NCBI GenBank assembly: GCA_031276475.1
Contig: JAISMZ010000013.1
Coordinates: forward strand, 1-8,518
Direction of reading: 5' to 3'
Origin: Coriobacteriales bacterium
GTDB lineage: Bacteria > Actinomycetota > Coriobacteriia > Coriobacteriales > UBA8131
Length of the DNA: 8,518 nt
Part shown: in pieces, positions 1-5,531 of the stretch
Layout of the letters: each line of letters opens with the position of its first letter
Numbering within the stretch: position 1 is the stretch's first letter
The notes under the pieces: model-generated
The model's input: the letters and a program-made list of their open reading frames with translations, nothing else
The model's database searches: none
Told to the model about the DNA's origin: nothing
Translations under genes and position numbers: made by a program

Positions 1-580
1 CGCCCTTGGCGCCACCCCCGCCACCCCCGAGGCGGTTCTCGAACTCTGGGATCAGATCAAGCTGCGGGAAAAGCAACAGAAGGCCGCCCGCCGCGCGGCG
101 CTCAAGCTCAGCCCCACAGGCCTGCTCGACGGCGTGCCGCAGGCGCTGCCGGCCCTGATGCAGGCTCAGGACATCTCTCGCAAGGCGGTGGCGACAGGCT
201 TTGAGTGGCCTGACATCCAGGCCATCTGGGACCAGGTGGCCAGCGAGATAGCCGAGTTTAATGCCGAAGCACCCGGTTCCGAGGCGGCGGAGGAGGAGTT
301 TGGCGACGTGCTTTTCTCGCTGGTCAATGTCGCTCGCGTCAGCGGTATCAACGCTGAGAGTGCGCTGCGCGCCGCCTGCCGCAAATTTCGCCGCCGCTGG
401 GCTATCATGGAGCAGTACGCCAGCGAGGAAGGCAGAGTGTTGGAGTCGTACCAAACGGAAGAGTTGGAGGCGTTTTGGCAGGACGCAAAAGCGGTTGAGC
501 GTCTGCCCGCGCCCGCTCCGTCATCCTCCACAACTGCTGCACCTGCGCCCGCAACCCCCCATGAAAGGAGCACCCCATGA
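1..580 (+). CDS. mazG: MazG nucleoside triphosphate pyrophosphohydrolase, C-terminal part (5' end outside window)
   Basis: Partial gene; the first complete codon begins at base 2 and 192 residues are visible. MazG hydrolyses (d)NTPs to NMP and pyrophosphate, cleaning the nucleotide pool in the cytoplasm. The visible part is the catalytic C-terminal half. An LDGVP..LPALM-type linker segment lies near visible residues 42-53, followed by the IS.KA...GF.W stretch. The acidic Mg-binding helices are SEIAE (about 81-85) and EEEFGD (97-102), then LVNVAR and KFRRRW. A Trp-x3-Lys pair (W159, K163) matches conserved C-terminal residues of E. coli MazG as I recall them. The first Glu of the usual EExxE motif is Ser here, while the remaining acidic residues are kept. 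The last ~25 residues are Ala/Pro/Ser-rich. The TGA stop overlaps the enolase ATG (ATGA), implying translational coupling. The valine codon GTG at 134 lies inside the conserved domain and is not the start. Family assignment is secure. Confidence 0.93.
   Translation, partial: ALGATPATPEAVLELWDQIKLREKQQKAARRAALKLSPTGLLDGVPQALPALMQAQDISRKAVATGFEWPDIQAIWDQVASEIAEFNAEAPGSEAAEEEFGDVLFSLVNVARVSGINAESALRAACRKFRRRWAIMEQYASEEGRVLESYQTEELEAFWQDAKAVERLPAPAPSSSTTAAPAPATPHERSTP
564..570 (+). promoter_or_regulatory. Shine-Dalgarno site for enolase
   Basis: AAAGGAG lies 6 nt before the ATG at 577 and inside the last codons of mazG. It fixes the enolase start at the ATG that overlaps the mazG stop, and it allows translation independent of readthrough coupling. 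Confidence 0.8.
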
Positions 581-1866
581 GCATCATACTGGCCGTCTAC
601 GGTCGCGAGATACTTGATTCCCGCGGCAATCCTACGGTAGAGGTCGAGGTCATTTTGAACGACGGTTCCTTTGGCCGCGCGGCGGTGCCGTCGGGTGCGT
701 CTACGGGGGCGTTTGAGGCTTGTGAGCTGCGCGATTCCAGCTCGCCGCGCTACCTTGGTAAGGGCGTGGCAGCGGCCGTGGAGCATGTTAATGGTCAGAT
801 CGCCGAGGCGCTTGTGGGCCTTGATGCCTGCGACCAGCGCCGCATTGACGCCGAGCTTATCGCCGTTGATGGCAGTGCCAACAAGACCGTGCTGGGTGCC
901 AACGCCATCCTCGGCGCTTCGCTGGCGGTTGCCAAGGCCGCTGCCGTGTTCTGCGAACTGCCGCTTTATCGCTACCTTGGCGGCGTTGATGTCCATCTGC
1001 TGCCAACGCCGATGATGAACGTCTTGAACGGCGGTGCGCACGCCAGCAACAACGTTGATTTTCAGGAGTTCATGATCATGCCCGTGGGTGCCACCAGCTT
1101 TGCCGAGGCTCTGCGCTGGTGCTCCGAGGTCTATCAGACCCTGAAGAAAGTGCTCGGCGAGCGCGGCCTTTCTGCGACCATCGGCGATGAGGGCGGTTTT
1201 GCTCCCGACCTGAAGAACAACGAGGAGCCGCTGCTGCTGCTCTCTGAAGCCGTGCAGCGGGCCGGCTACGAACTGGGTGAGCAGATCGCCTTTGCTTTAG
1301 ATCCGGCGGCCAGCGAGTTTTTTGATGCCAAGCGTCAGCGCTATGTCCTTGCCAGCGAGGGCCGCGAGTTGACCGGCGAGCAGATGGTTGAATACTGGGC
1401 GGAGCTTGCGCAGAAGTATCCGATCGTCTCGCTGGAAGACGGCATGGCAGAAGAGGATTGGAGCGGCTGGCAGCTGCTCACCGAGCGCTTGGGCGACAGG
1501 CTGCAACTGGTGGGTGACGACATCTTTGTTACCAACAGGCAGCGCCTGGAGCAGGGCATTGAGCGCGGCGCGGCTAACTCGATACTGATCAAGCTTAATC
1601 AGATCGGCACGCTCAGCGAGACTCTGGAGGCCATTGGGCGGGCCTATCAGGCTGGCTATAGCTGTGTCATCTCGCACCGTTCCGGCGAGACCGAAGACGT
1701 TACCATCGCCGATTTTGCGGTGGCCACGGGCGCAGGCCAGATAAAGGCCGGTGCGCCGGCCCGCAGCGACCGCGTTGCCAAATACAACCAGCTGCTGCGC
1801 ATTGAAGAGCAACTGGGTAGCAGTGGCCTTTATGCCGGGCGCGCTACTCTGAGGAGACGGCGCTGA
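577..1866 (+). CDS. eno: Enolase (phosphopyruvate hydratase)
   Basis: 429 residues, the normal bacterial enolase length. It interconverts 2-phosphoglycerate and phosphoenolpyruvate in glycolysis and gluconeogenesis, normally as a cytoplasmic Mg-dependent oligomer. All active-site elements are visible: the SGAST loop with Ser42, His155 in GGAHASNN, Glu164 in DFQEF, catalytic Glu205 in GDEGGFAP, Mg ligands Asp242, Glu287 (SLEDGM) and Asp314 (GDD), catalytic Lys339 (ILIKLNQIGT), His367 in SHRSGET and Lys390. The start is fixed by the Shine-Dalgarno AAAGGAG and by overlap with the mazG stop. The last ~15 residues after the conserved NQLLRIEEQLG are Gly/Arg-rich, ending in RRRR. A short inverted repeat, CTGATC (1863-1868) / GATCAG (1880-1885), overlaps the stop; I do not see a convincing terminator, so readthrough into the prenyl synthase 51 nt downstream is likely. 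Confidence 0.98.
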   Translation: MSIILAVYGREILDSRGNPTVEVEVILNDGSFGRAAVPSGASTGAFEACELRDSSSPRYLGKGVAAAVEHVNGQIAEALVGLDACDQRRIDAELIAVDGSANKTVLGANAILGASLAVAKAAAVFCELPLYRYLGGVDVHLLPTPMMNVLNGGAHASNNVDFQEFMIMPVGATSFAEALRWCSEVYQTLKKVLGERGLSATIGDEGGFAPDLKNNEEPLLLLSEAVQRAGYELGEQIAFALDPAASEFFDAKRQRYVLASEGRELTGEQMVEYWAELAQKYPIVSLEDGMAEEDWSGWQLLTERLGDRLQLVGDDIFVTNRQRLEQGIERGAANSILIKLNQIGTLSETLEAIGRAYQAGYSCVISHRSGETEDVTIADFAVATGAGQIKAGAPARSDRVAKYNQLLRIEEQLGSSGLYAGRATLRRRR

Positions 1867-1917
1867 TCCATCGGTGCCCGATCAGATAACAGGGATAAAA
1901 CGATAAGATGGGAAACT

Positions 1918-2922
1918 ATGGGTTTTGAGGACTATCTGGCCAGCAACGCCGAGCGCATCGACGCTGTTGTCGCCAGCTTTTACGCCTCCAGTAAAAACGC
2001 CGAGATCAACCGTTATCTCTACGAGCCACTGGCTGCCTACAGCGCCAATGGCGGCAAGCGTCACCGTCCGCTGATCTGTGAGCTGGCCTGTCTGGCCGTT
2101 GGCGGCGACCCGGCGCGGGTGCGCAATTCTGCGGCGGCCATCGAGCACTTTCATACCGCAGCCCTTATCCACGACGATATCGCCGACGAATCACAGCTGC
2201 GCCGCGGTGTGCCCTGCCTGCATCTGGCCGAGGGCGAAGGACTGGCAATCAACGCCGGAGACTTGGCCCTGTCGCTGGTTACCGGCAGTGTTTTGGATGA
2301 TACCCTGCTCAGCGATACGGAGAAGATCCGCGTTTTGCACGAGCTGGTAGAGATGACCACGCGCACCATTGAGGGGCAGGCGCTGGACATCGGTTGGGCG
2401 CGCGACGGCCGTTTTGACCTGAAGGTGGAGGACTATCTGTTGATGGCAACCCGCAAGACCGCGCATTATTCCGGGGGAACGCCGCTGGCGGTGGGAGCCA
2501 TCTGCGGTGGCGCCGATGAGGCTGTTGTAGAGGCGATGCGCGCCTTTGGCCTGGCTGCGGGACTGGCCTTTCAGATTCAGGACGATCTGCTCAATCTTGT
2601 GGGCAGCGTTGAATCCACCCGCAAGGACTTTCGCTCCGACATCACCGAGAGCAAGCGCACGCTGATTGCCGTACACGCCATCCAGAACTCCGCGCAGGGA
2701 GGCGAGCTAGCTACTATATTAGCTTCTCATACTGCGGTGCCAGCGCGCCTCTGCGCCGCCGTGCAGATCATGCACGACGCCGGTTCGTTGGATTTTGCCC
2801 GCGACTATGCCACCGGCCTGATAGCCGACGCAAAAAGCGAGTTGGGCACCGTGCTGTCGCCGTCTGCGGCCCGCGAGCTGCTGTTCTCGATGGCCGACTT
2901 CTTTGTCGCCCGGATGTGTTGA
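1918..2922 (+). CDS. Trans-isoprenyl diphosphate synthase (polyprenyl synthetase family)
   Basis: 334 residues, cytoplasmic, Mg-dependent. The family condenses isopentenyl diphosphate with allylic diphosphates to build prenyl chains for quinones, cell-wall carrier lipids or tRNA and protein modification. Visible motifs are GGKR (45-48), the first Asp-rich motif DDIAD (86-90) followed by the RR pair (95-96) and G97, GQ (153-154), KT (180-181), and the second Asp-rich region FQIQDD (218-223), where the last Asp of DDxxD is Asn226 (DDLLN). The usual K..GSD..egK.T segment appears as KDFRSDITESKRT (236-248), with Ser for Gly. The residues 4 and 5 before the first motif are both Ala, which in this family usually permits chains longer than C15, so a geranylgeranyl or longer synthase is my preference. 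The start ATG has only a weak GGGA upstream (1910-1913). It likely shares a transcript with eno. Exact product length cannot be read from sequence. Confidence 0.9.
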   Translation: MGFEDYLASNAERIDAVVASFYASSKNAEINRYLYEPLAAYSANGGKRHRPLICELACLAVGGDPARVRNSAAAIEHFHTAALIHDDIADESQLRRGVPCLHLAEGEGLAINAGDLALSLVTGSVLDDTLLSDTEKIRVLHELVEMTTRTIEGQALDIGWARDGRFDLKVEDYLLMATRKTAHYSGGTPLAVGAICGGADEAVVEAMRAFGLAAGLAFQIQDDLLNLVGSVESTRKDFRSDITESKRTLIAVHAIQNSAQGGELATILASHTAVPARLCAAVQIMHDAGSLDFARDYATGLIADAKSELGTVLSPSAARELLFSMADFFVARMC

Positions 2923-2985
2923 GCCTTTGCTCTGTCCTCCTCTGGCCTCTCATCCAAGCGAAAGGTAGGCGCCGGCGATGCGTTC

Positions 2986-3004
2986 TGTTACAATCAGAGA
3001 TTGT
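2986..3004 (+). promoter_or_regulatory. Candidate extended -10 promoter overlapped by a 15-bp palindrome
   Basis: TGTTACAAT (2986-2994) fits an extended -10 element (TGn-TACAAT). No good -35 is visible at the usual spacing (TAGGCG at 2966-2971). The palindrome ACAATC-AGA-GATTGT (2990-3004) covers the -10 and the expected start point, the usual place for a repressor site. If used, the transcript would start near 3001 and carry the long inverted repeat in its leader upstream of the first solute-binding lipoprotein gene. This is an unproven candidate. Confidence 0.35.
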
Positions 3005-3025
3005 CCCTTCGGGTCTGTGGTTGCG

Positions 3026-3098
3026 GGTAGCACATAGCTGCGTTTACAAAGCCGCACCCGCCGCGATTTTGGTGATGTAAACGCAGCTATGTGCTACC
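3026..3098. repeat. Perfect 23-bp inverted repeat with 27-nt loop
   Basis: The left arm 3026-3048 and right arm 3076-3098 are exact reverse complements over 23 bp; the loop is 3049-3075. The left arm begins GGTAGCAC and ends GTTTACA; the right arm begins TGTAAAC and ends GTGCTACC. The right arm is followed by TTAGTCC rather than a T-run, so it is not a classical intrinsic terminator on the plus strand, and the minus strand shows no T-run either. The octamer GTAAACGC of the right arm (3077-3084) recurs at 3133-3140. The terminal CTACC (3094-3098) can alternatively pair with GGTAG at 3108-3112. Possible roles are a paired operator, a leader switch or a small mobile-element remnant; no flanking target duplication is obvious. 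Confidence 0.85.
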
Positions 3099-3362
3099 TT
3101 AGTCCATGGTAGACGCGGCCAAAAGGATCCACGTAAACGCGATGGTTCAGCGCGTTGGCAGATTTGCGCCTTTGCGACGCGACCGCTGCCCTGCGCCTGA
3201 GTCGTCCGTGAGCACGGCGCGTCTTAGGGGTAAGCCGTACCGTCCGGTGCATGAGGCATCCCGCCTCCCGGGCGAGAGGGCCAGTAGTGAGATAGTATCA
3301 AGCGGCCGTCCCAGTATGCGAGTGTGGGGTCAAAGACCAGGTCAGCCGAATGGACCTGAAAC

Positions 3363-3370
3363 AGGAAGGA
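3363..3370 (+). promoter_or_regulatory. Shine-Dalgarno site deciding the start of the first solute-binding protein
   Basis: AGGAAGGA lies 5 nt before the ATG at 3376. It selects this ATG over the upstream in-frame ATG at 3106, and the resulting N-terminus is a textbook lipoprotein signal. Confidence 0.75.
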
Positions 3371-3375
3371 CGAAG

Positions 3376-4374
3376 ATGAAGCTCTGGAGAATGACTCGGG
3401 CCGCCGCGCTGGTAGCCGTCCTGCTGGCTGCGAGCCTCGCGCTCGGCGGCTGCGCCGGTGCGACCGGCAGCAAGCAACAGGCGCTTACACCGACCGTTGA
3501 CGTACCCGCTGTTCATGCGGCAGGGGTGCTCAAAGTTGGTGTGGATTCCGCCCACGCTCCCTATGCGGGCACCTCCAAAGGCAAGATCGTCGGCATCGAC
3601 GTTGACGTTGCCTCGGCTTTGGCCGAGCAGCTCGGGCTGAAGGTTGAGATCGTTGACATGGTGGGCAAAAGCCCCGACGATCTTTTAGCCGACGGTTCGG
3701 TGGACGTGGTGATGGATGTTGAACAGAGCGGCTCCAACGTCACGCAGGGCAAGACCGTTGGCCCCTATCTGCTTTCGGGCCCGGCGCTGTTTGCCAAGAC
3801 CCGTTCAAATGAGGTACCGGAGCTGGACATTCAGACCCTGTCGGGCACCAAGATCTCCGCCCAGAAGGACTCGCTCAGCGCCTGGACGGTTGACGAGCTT
3901 ATCGGCAAGGGGACGGCCAGCTCGGTGGCTACGCTGGCCGACGCGCTGAAAGCCGTCAACGATGGAGCGTCCACCTATGCCGCTGCCGACGCGATAGTTG
4001 GCTCCTATTTGGCCATCGAGTACCAAGACATCTCCTGCGTAAAGATCCTCGGTACACCAATAGGCGTTTACTGCGCGGTTGCTGCGGACAATGGCACGCT
4101 GGCCGACGCGCTTACCGGCGCCCTGCGCGAGTTGCGTGACAACGGCGAGCTGGTTGTGATCATCAGCAAGTGGCTCGGCCCGGTTTCCGCGCAGGTCGTG
4201 ATCAGCAGCCAGGCGGTGGTGGCGCAAAACACCGATGCCAATGCCGCGGCGGGTACGGGCAGCGGAGCTGGCAGCGAGGCCGGCGCGGCGTCTGCGGCCC
4301 CCGCAGGCGACCCCGGACAGATTGATACCGGCGAAGATCTGCCCGATCCTTCAAACGCCGGCGGCACGGGCTGA
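3376..4374 (+). CDS. Amino-acid-type ABC transporter solute-binding lipoprotein (family 3), normal lobe order
   Basis: 332 residues from the ATG at 3376. A charged N-terminus and hydrophobic core lead to the lipobox LGGC, with Cys26 as the lipidated residue, so the protein should be anchored outside the cytoplasmic membrane. Residues about 50-140 are the first lobe of the family 3 (PAAT, SBP_bac_3) fold (GVLKVGVD, then GIDVDVASALAEQLG at 73-87). Residues about 150-235 are the second lobe (LSGTKISAQKDS; TYAAADAIVGSYL with Asp205 at the amino-group-binding position). The closing helices end in IISKWLG (262-268). The Arg that normally binds the ligand carboxylate (T..eR motif) is absent: the region reads DVEQSGSNVTQGKTVGPY. 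Residues about 272-332 form an Ala/Gly/Ser/Asp-rich low-complexity tail, unusual for this family. It probably supplies the permease and ATPase encoded at 5597-7804. The ligand is unknown. Confidence 0.88.
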   Translation: MKLWRMTRAAALVAVLLAASLALGGCAGATGSKQQALTPTVDVPAVHAAGVLKVGVDSAHAPYAGTSKGKIVGIDVDVASALAEQLGLKVEIVDMVGKSPDDLLADGSVDVVMDVEQSGSNVTQGKTVGPYLLSGPALFAKTRSNEVPELDIQTLSGTKISAQKDSLSAWTVDELIGKGTASSVATLADALKAVNDGASTYAAADAIVGSYLAIEYQDISCVKILGTPIGVYCAVAADNGTLADALTGALRELRDNGELVVIISKWLGPVSAQVVISSQAVVAQNTDANAAAGTGSGAGSEAGAASAAPAGDPGQIDTGEDLPDPSNAGGTG

Positions 4375-4438
4375 TTTGCCCGCGAGTTTGCGGCGCAGCA
4401 CAGTTTTATTAAATCGCTGTTTCCTGAGGGCAAAATGT

Positions 4439-4471
4439 CCGCTCAGTGGCAAGCGGCCGGTAGAGAACCGG
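4439..4471 (+). other. Two adjacent small hairpins after the first solute-binding protein gene
   Basis: CCGCT (4439-4443) pairs with AGCGG (4452-4456), and CCGGT (4457-4461) pairs with ACCGG (4467-4471), back to back. No T-tract follows, so a terminator role is doubtful. They may protect the 3' end of the upstream message, or be chance structure in GC-rich DNA. A weaker TTTGCCC/GGGCAAA dyad (4375-4381 / 4428-4434) begins directly after the upstream stop codon. Confidence 0.3.
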
Positions 4472-4490
4472 GGGTAATCGGCGTTTGTGG

Positions 4491-4520
4491 TTGGTAGTGA
4501 GGGCAGAAATGCGCTATGAT
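4491..4520 (+). promoter_or_regulatory. Candidate sigma-70-type promoter for the second solute-binding protein
   Basis: TTGGTA (4491-4496) and TATGAT (4515-4520) are separated by 18 bp. The expected start is near 4526-4528, exactly where the 5' hairpin begins. It gives the permuted solute-binding protein gene its own transcript about 120 nt after the end of the first. It is read from consensus only. Confidence 0.5.
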
Positions 4521-4525
4521 TATCG

Positions 4526-4559
4526 GCGTGCTACTTCGCACTATAGGGATGTAGCGCGT
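4526..4559 (+). other. Hairpin at the 5' end of the predicted second solute-binding protein transcript
   Basis: GCGTGCTAC (4526-4534) can pair with GTAGCGCGT (4551-4559) over 9 bp, including two G-U pairs, with a 16-nt loop. It starts at the predicted transcription start, a common position for stabilising 5' structures. A second small stem, CGGTGC-CTGAC-GCACCG (4565-4581), follows before the Shine-Dalgarno. Confidence 0.4.
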
Positions 4560-4571
4560 GCTTTCGGTGCC
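4555..4571 (+). repeat. Direct repeat, left copy, flanking the permuted solute-binding protein gene
   Basis: CGCGTGCTTTCGGTGCC. The right copy at 5516-5531 is identical except for one missing G. The two copies bracket the gene at 4606-5511, about 960 bp apart. Confidence 0.6.
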
Positions 4572-4605
4572 TGACGCACCGGCCAGACGCGAAATGGAGG
4601 ATTTA

Positions 4606-5511
4606 ATGAAGAAGAGAAGCAAGACAGTCTTAGCTGCTATTCTGACGCTTTGCCTGGCTTTGGGCCTGGCGCTCGTCGGTTGCGGCGGCGGTCAGCCCTC
4701 GGGTTCCAGCGGCAGTGGTAGCGCCAGTGCCTCTGCCAGCAGCAGCGCGGCGCCTGCGGCAGGCAAGTATTCGTCCGCTCAGGATCTGGATGGCAAGATC
4801 GTTGCCGCGCAAAGCGGTACCACCGGTGCCGACTGGGTTACCGAGAACCTGCCCGGCGCCACCTTGAAGAACTTTAACATGACCTCAGAGGCTCTGGCTG
4901 CCCTGGTAGCCGGAGATGTGGAGGCGGTCTTCTTTGACGAGCCCGTAGCCGCCGAGCAGGTTGCCACCACCTATAAGGACTGCGTGATTCTCGAGACCAT
5001 TCCCACCGGCGAGCAGTACGGGTTTGCGGTTTCCAAGACCAATCCAACACTGAAGGCCAAGGTCAACGCGACGTTGCAGACGCTTAAGGCCAACGGTCAG
5101 TTTGATACCATCTTTAAAAAATGGTTCCCCGATGTCTCGCCGCCCAGCCTCAAAGAGAGCGCCAGTGATGCGGCCGCCGCAGACGGCGAGTTAAAGCTGG
5201 TTGAGTCGGGCACGCTGATCGTCGCCTCCGACTGCGATTATCCGCCCTTCATCGAGATGGATGGCGACAAGCCGGCGGGATTTGAGTACGAGCTGATGCA
5301 GGCCATCTGTGCCGAGTTGGGCCTGACCCTGAAGTACCTGCCGCCGCAAAACTTTGATGGCATCCTGGCCTCCGTGGCTGCCGGCACCGTCGCCGACATC
5401 GGCGTCTCATCGTTTACCATCAACGACGAGCGCAAGCAGCTGGTGGACTTCTGCACCCCGTACTTCGACTCCAACCAGGCCTGCGTCGTTCTTAAGTCAA
5501 AGGCTGCCTGA
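4606..5511 (+). CDS. Circularly permuted amino-acid-type ABC transporter solute-binding lipoprotein
   Basis: 301 residues from the ATG at 4606, chosen because GGAGG (4596-4600) precedes it and it begins a clean lipoprotein signal (MKKRSK, hydrophobic core, lipobox LVGC, Cys26). The GTG at 4558 would bury this signal. A Gly/Ser/Ala linker runs to about residue 53. Residues 54-177 match the SECOND half of family 3 binding proteins: DLDGKIVAAQSGT (60-72), the ligand-amino Asp111 in VEAVFFDEP, YGFAVSK (138-144), and the terminal helix FDTIFKKWF (166-174). After a linker (175-194), residues 195-301 match the FIRST half: GTLIVASD, YPPF (212-215), GFEYELM (225-231), FDGILASVAAG, and TINDERKQLVDF (271-282) with the ligand-carboxylate Arg276, ending at the hinge strand. 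The order is swapped relative to E. coli GlnH as I recall it, with both key ligand residues kept. In-frame TGA TAA stops end it. It probably binds a polar amino acid and feeds the downstream permease. Confidence 0.88.
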   Translation: MKKRSKTVLAAILTLCLALGLALVGCGGGQPSGSSGSGSASASASSSAAPAAGKYSSAQDLDGKIVAAQSGTTGADWVTENLPGATLKNFNMTSEALAALVAGDVEAVFFDEPVAAEQVATTYKDCVILETIPTGEQYGFAVSKTNPTLKAKVNATLQTLKANGQFDTIFKKWFPDVSPPSLKESASDAAAADGELKLVESGTLIVASDCDYPPFIEMDGDKPAGFEYELMQAICAELGLTLKYLPPQNFDGILASVAAGTVADIGVSSFTINDERKQLVDFCTPYFDSNQACVVLKSKAA

Positions 5512-5515
5512 TAAC

Positions 5516-5531
5516 CGCGTCTTTCGGTGCC
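5516..5531 (+). repeat. Direct repeat, right copy, flanking the permuted solute-binding protein gene
   Basis: CGCGTCTTTCGGTGCC. It matches the copy at 4555-4571 with a single-base deletion. It begins 5 nt after the stop codon and overlaps the start of the 16-bp hairpin at 5527. Confidence 0.6.

Larger units (their letters stand above)
2923..3375. other. 453-bp non-coding regulatory gap and structured leader
   Basis: No credible gene lies here. An open frame from the ATG at 3106 runs into the downstream lipoprotein gene, but its 90-residue extension is Arg/Pro-rich, unlike any exported protein, and precedes a clean lipoprotein signal with its own Shine-Dalgarno. The gap holds a candidate promoter with a palindrome (2986-3004) and a 23-bp inverted repeat (3026-3098). 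Further small dyads follow: GAGGC-ATCCC-GCCTC (3253-3267), which competes with CCTC/GAGG (3264-3267 / 3275-3278), GGTC-AAA-GACC (3328-3338), and CAGGTC-N9-GACCTG (3338-3358). The last lies just before the Shine-Dalgarno at 3363-3370. I could not match the leader to a riboswitch or T-box consensus by eye. There is no clear terminator with a T-tract after the prenyl synthase. Confidence 0.55.

Noticed and set aside
166..1041. 291-codon open frame on the minus strand across mazG and eno
   Set aside because: It is antisense to two clearly conserved genes. Its composition is typical of a shadow frame in GC-rich DNA and no motif is recognisable.
1863..1885. Terminator between enolase and the prenyl synthase (CTGATC / GATCAG)
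   Set aside because: The stem is only 6 bp with an 11-nt loop and no T-run, and the gap is short enough for an operon.
3106..3375. In-frame N-terminal extension of the first binding protein from the ATG at 3106
   Set aside because: The 90-residue extension is Arg/Pro-rich, has no Shine-Dalgarno of its own that I can see, and would bury a complete lipoprotein signal that has a good Shine-Dalgarno at 3363-3370.
3099..3375. Riboswitch or T-box in the long leader of the first binding protein
   Set aside because: Small dyads exist, but I could not find the conserved core words of the T-box, lysine, glycine or SAM classes. A covariance-model search would settle it.
4558..4605. GTG start giving a 16-residue longer second binding protein
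   Set aside because: The extension overlaps hairpin and repeat sequence and precedes the charged start of the lipoprotein signal. The ATG at 4606 has GGAGG at 5 nt spacing.
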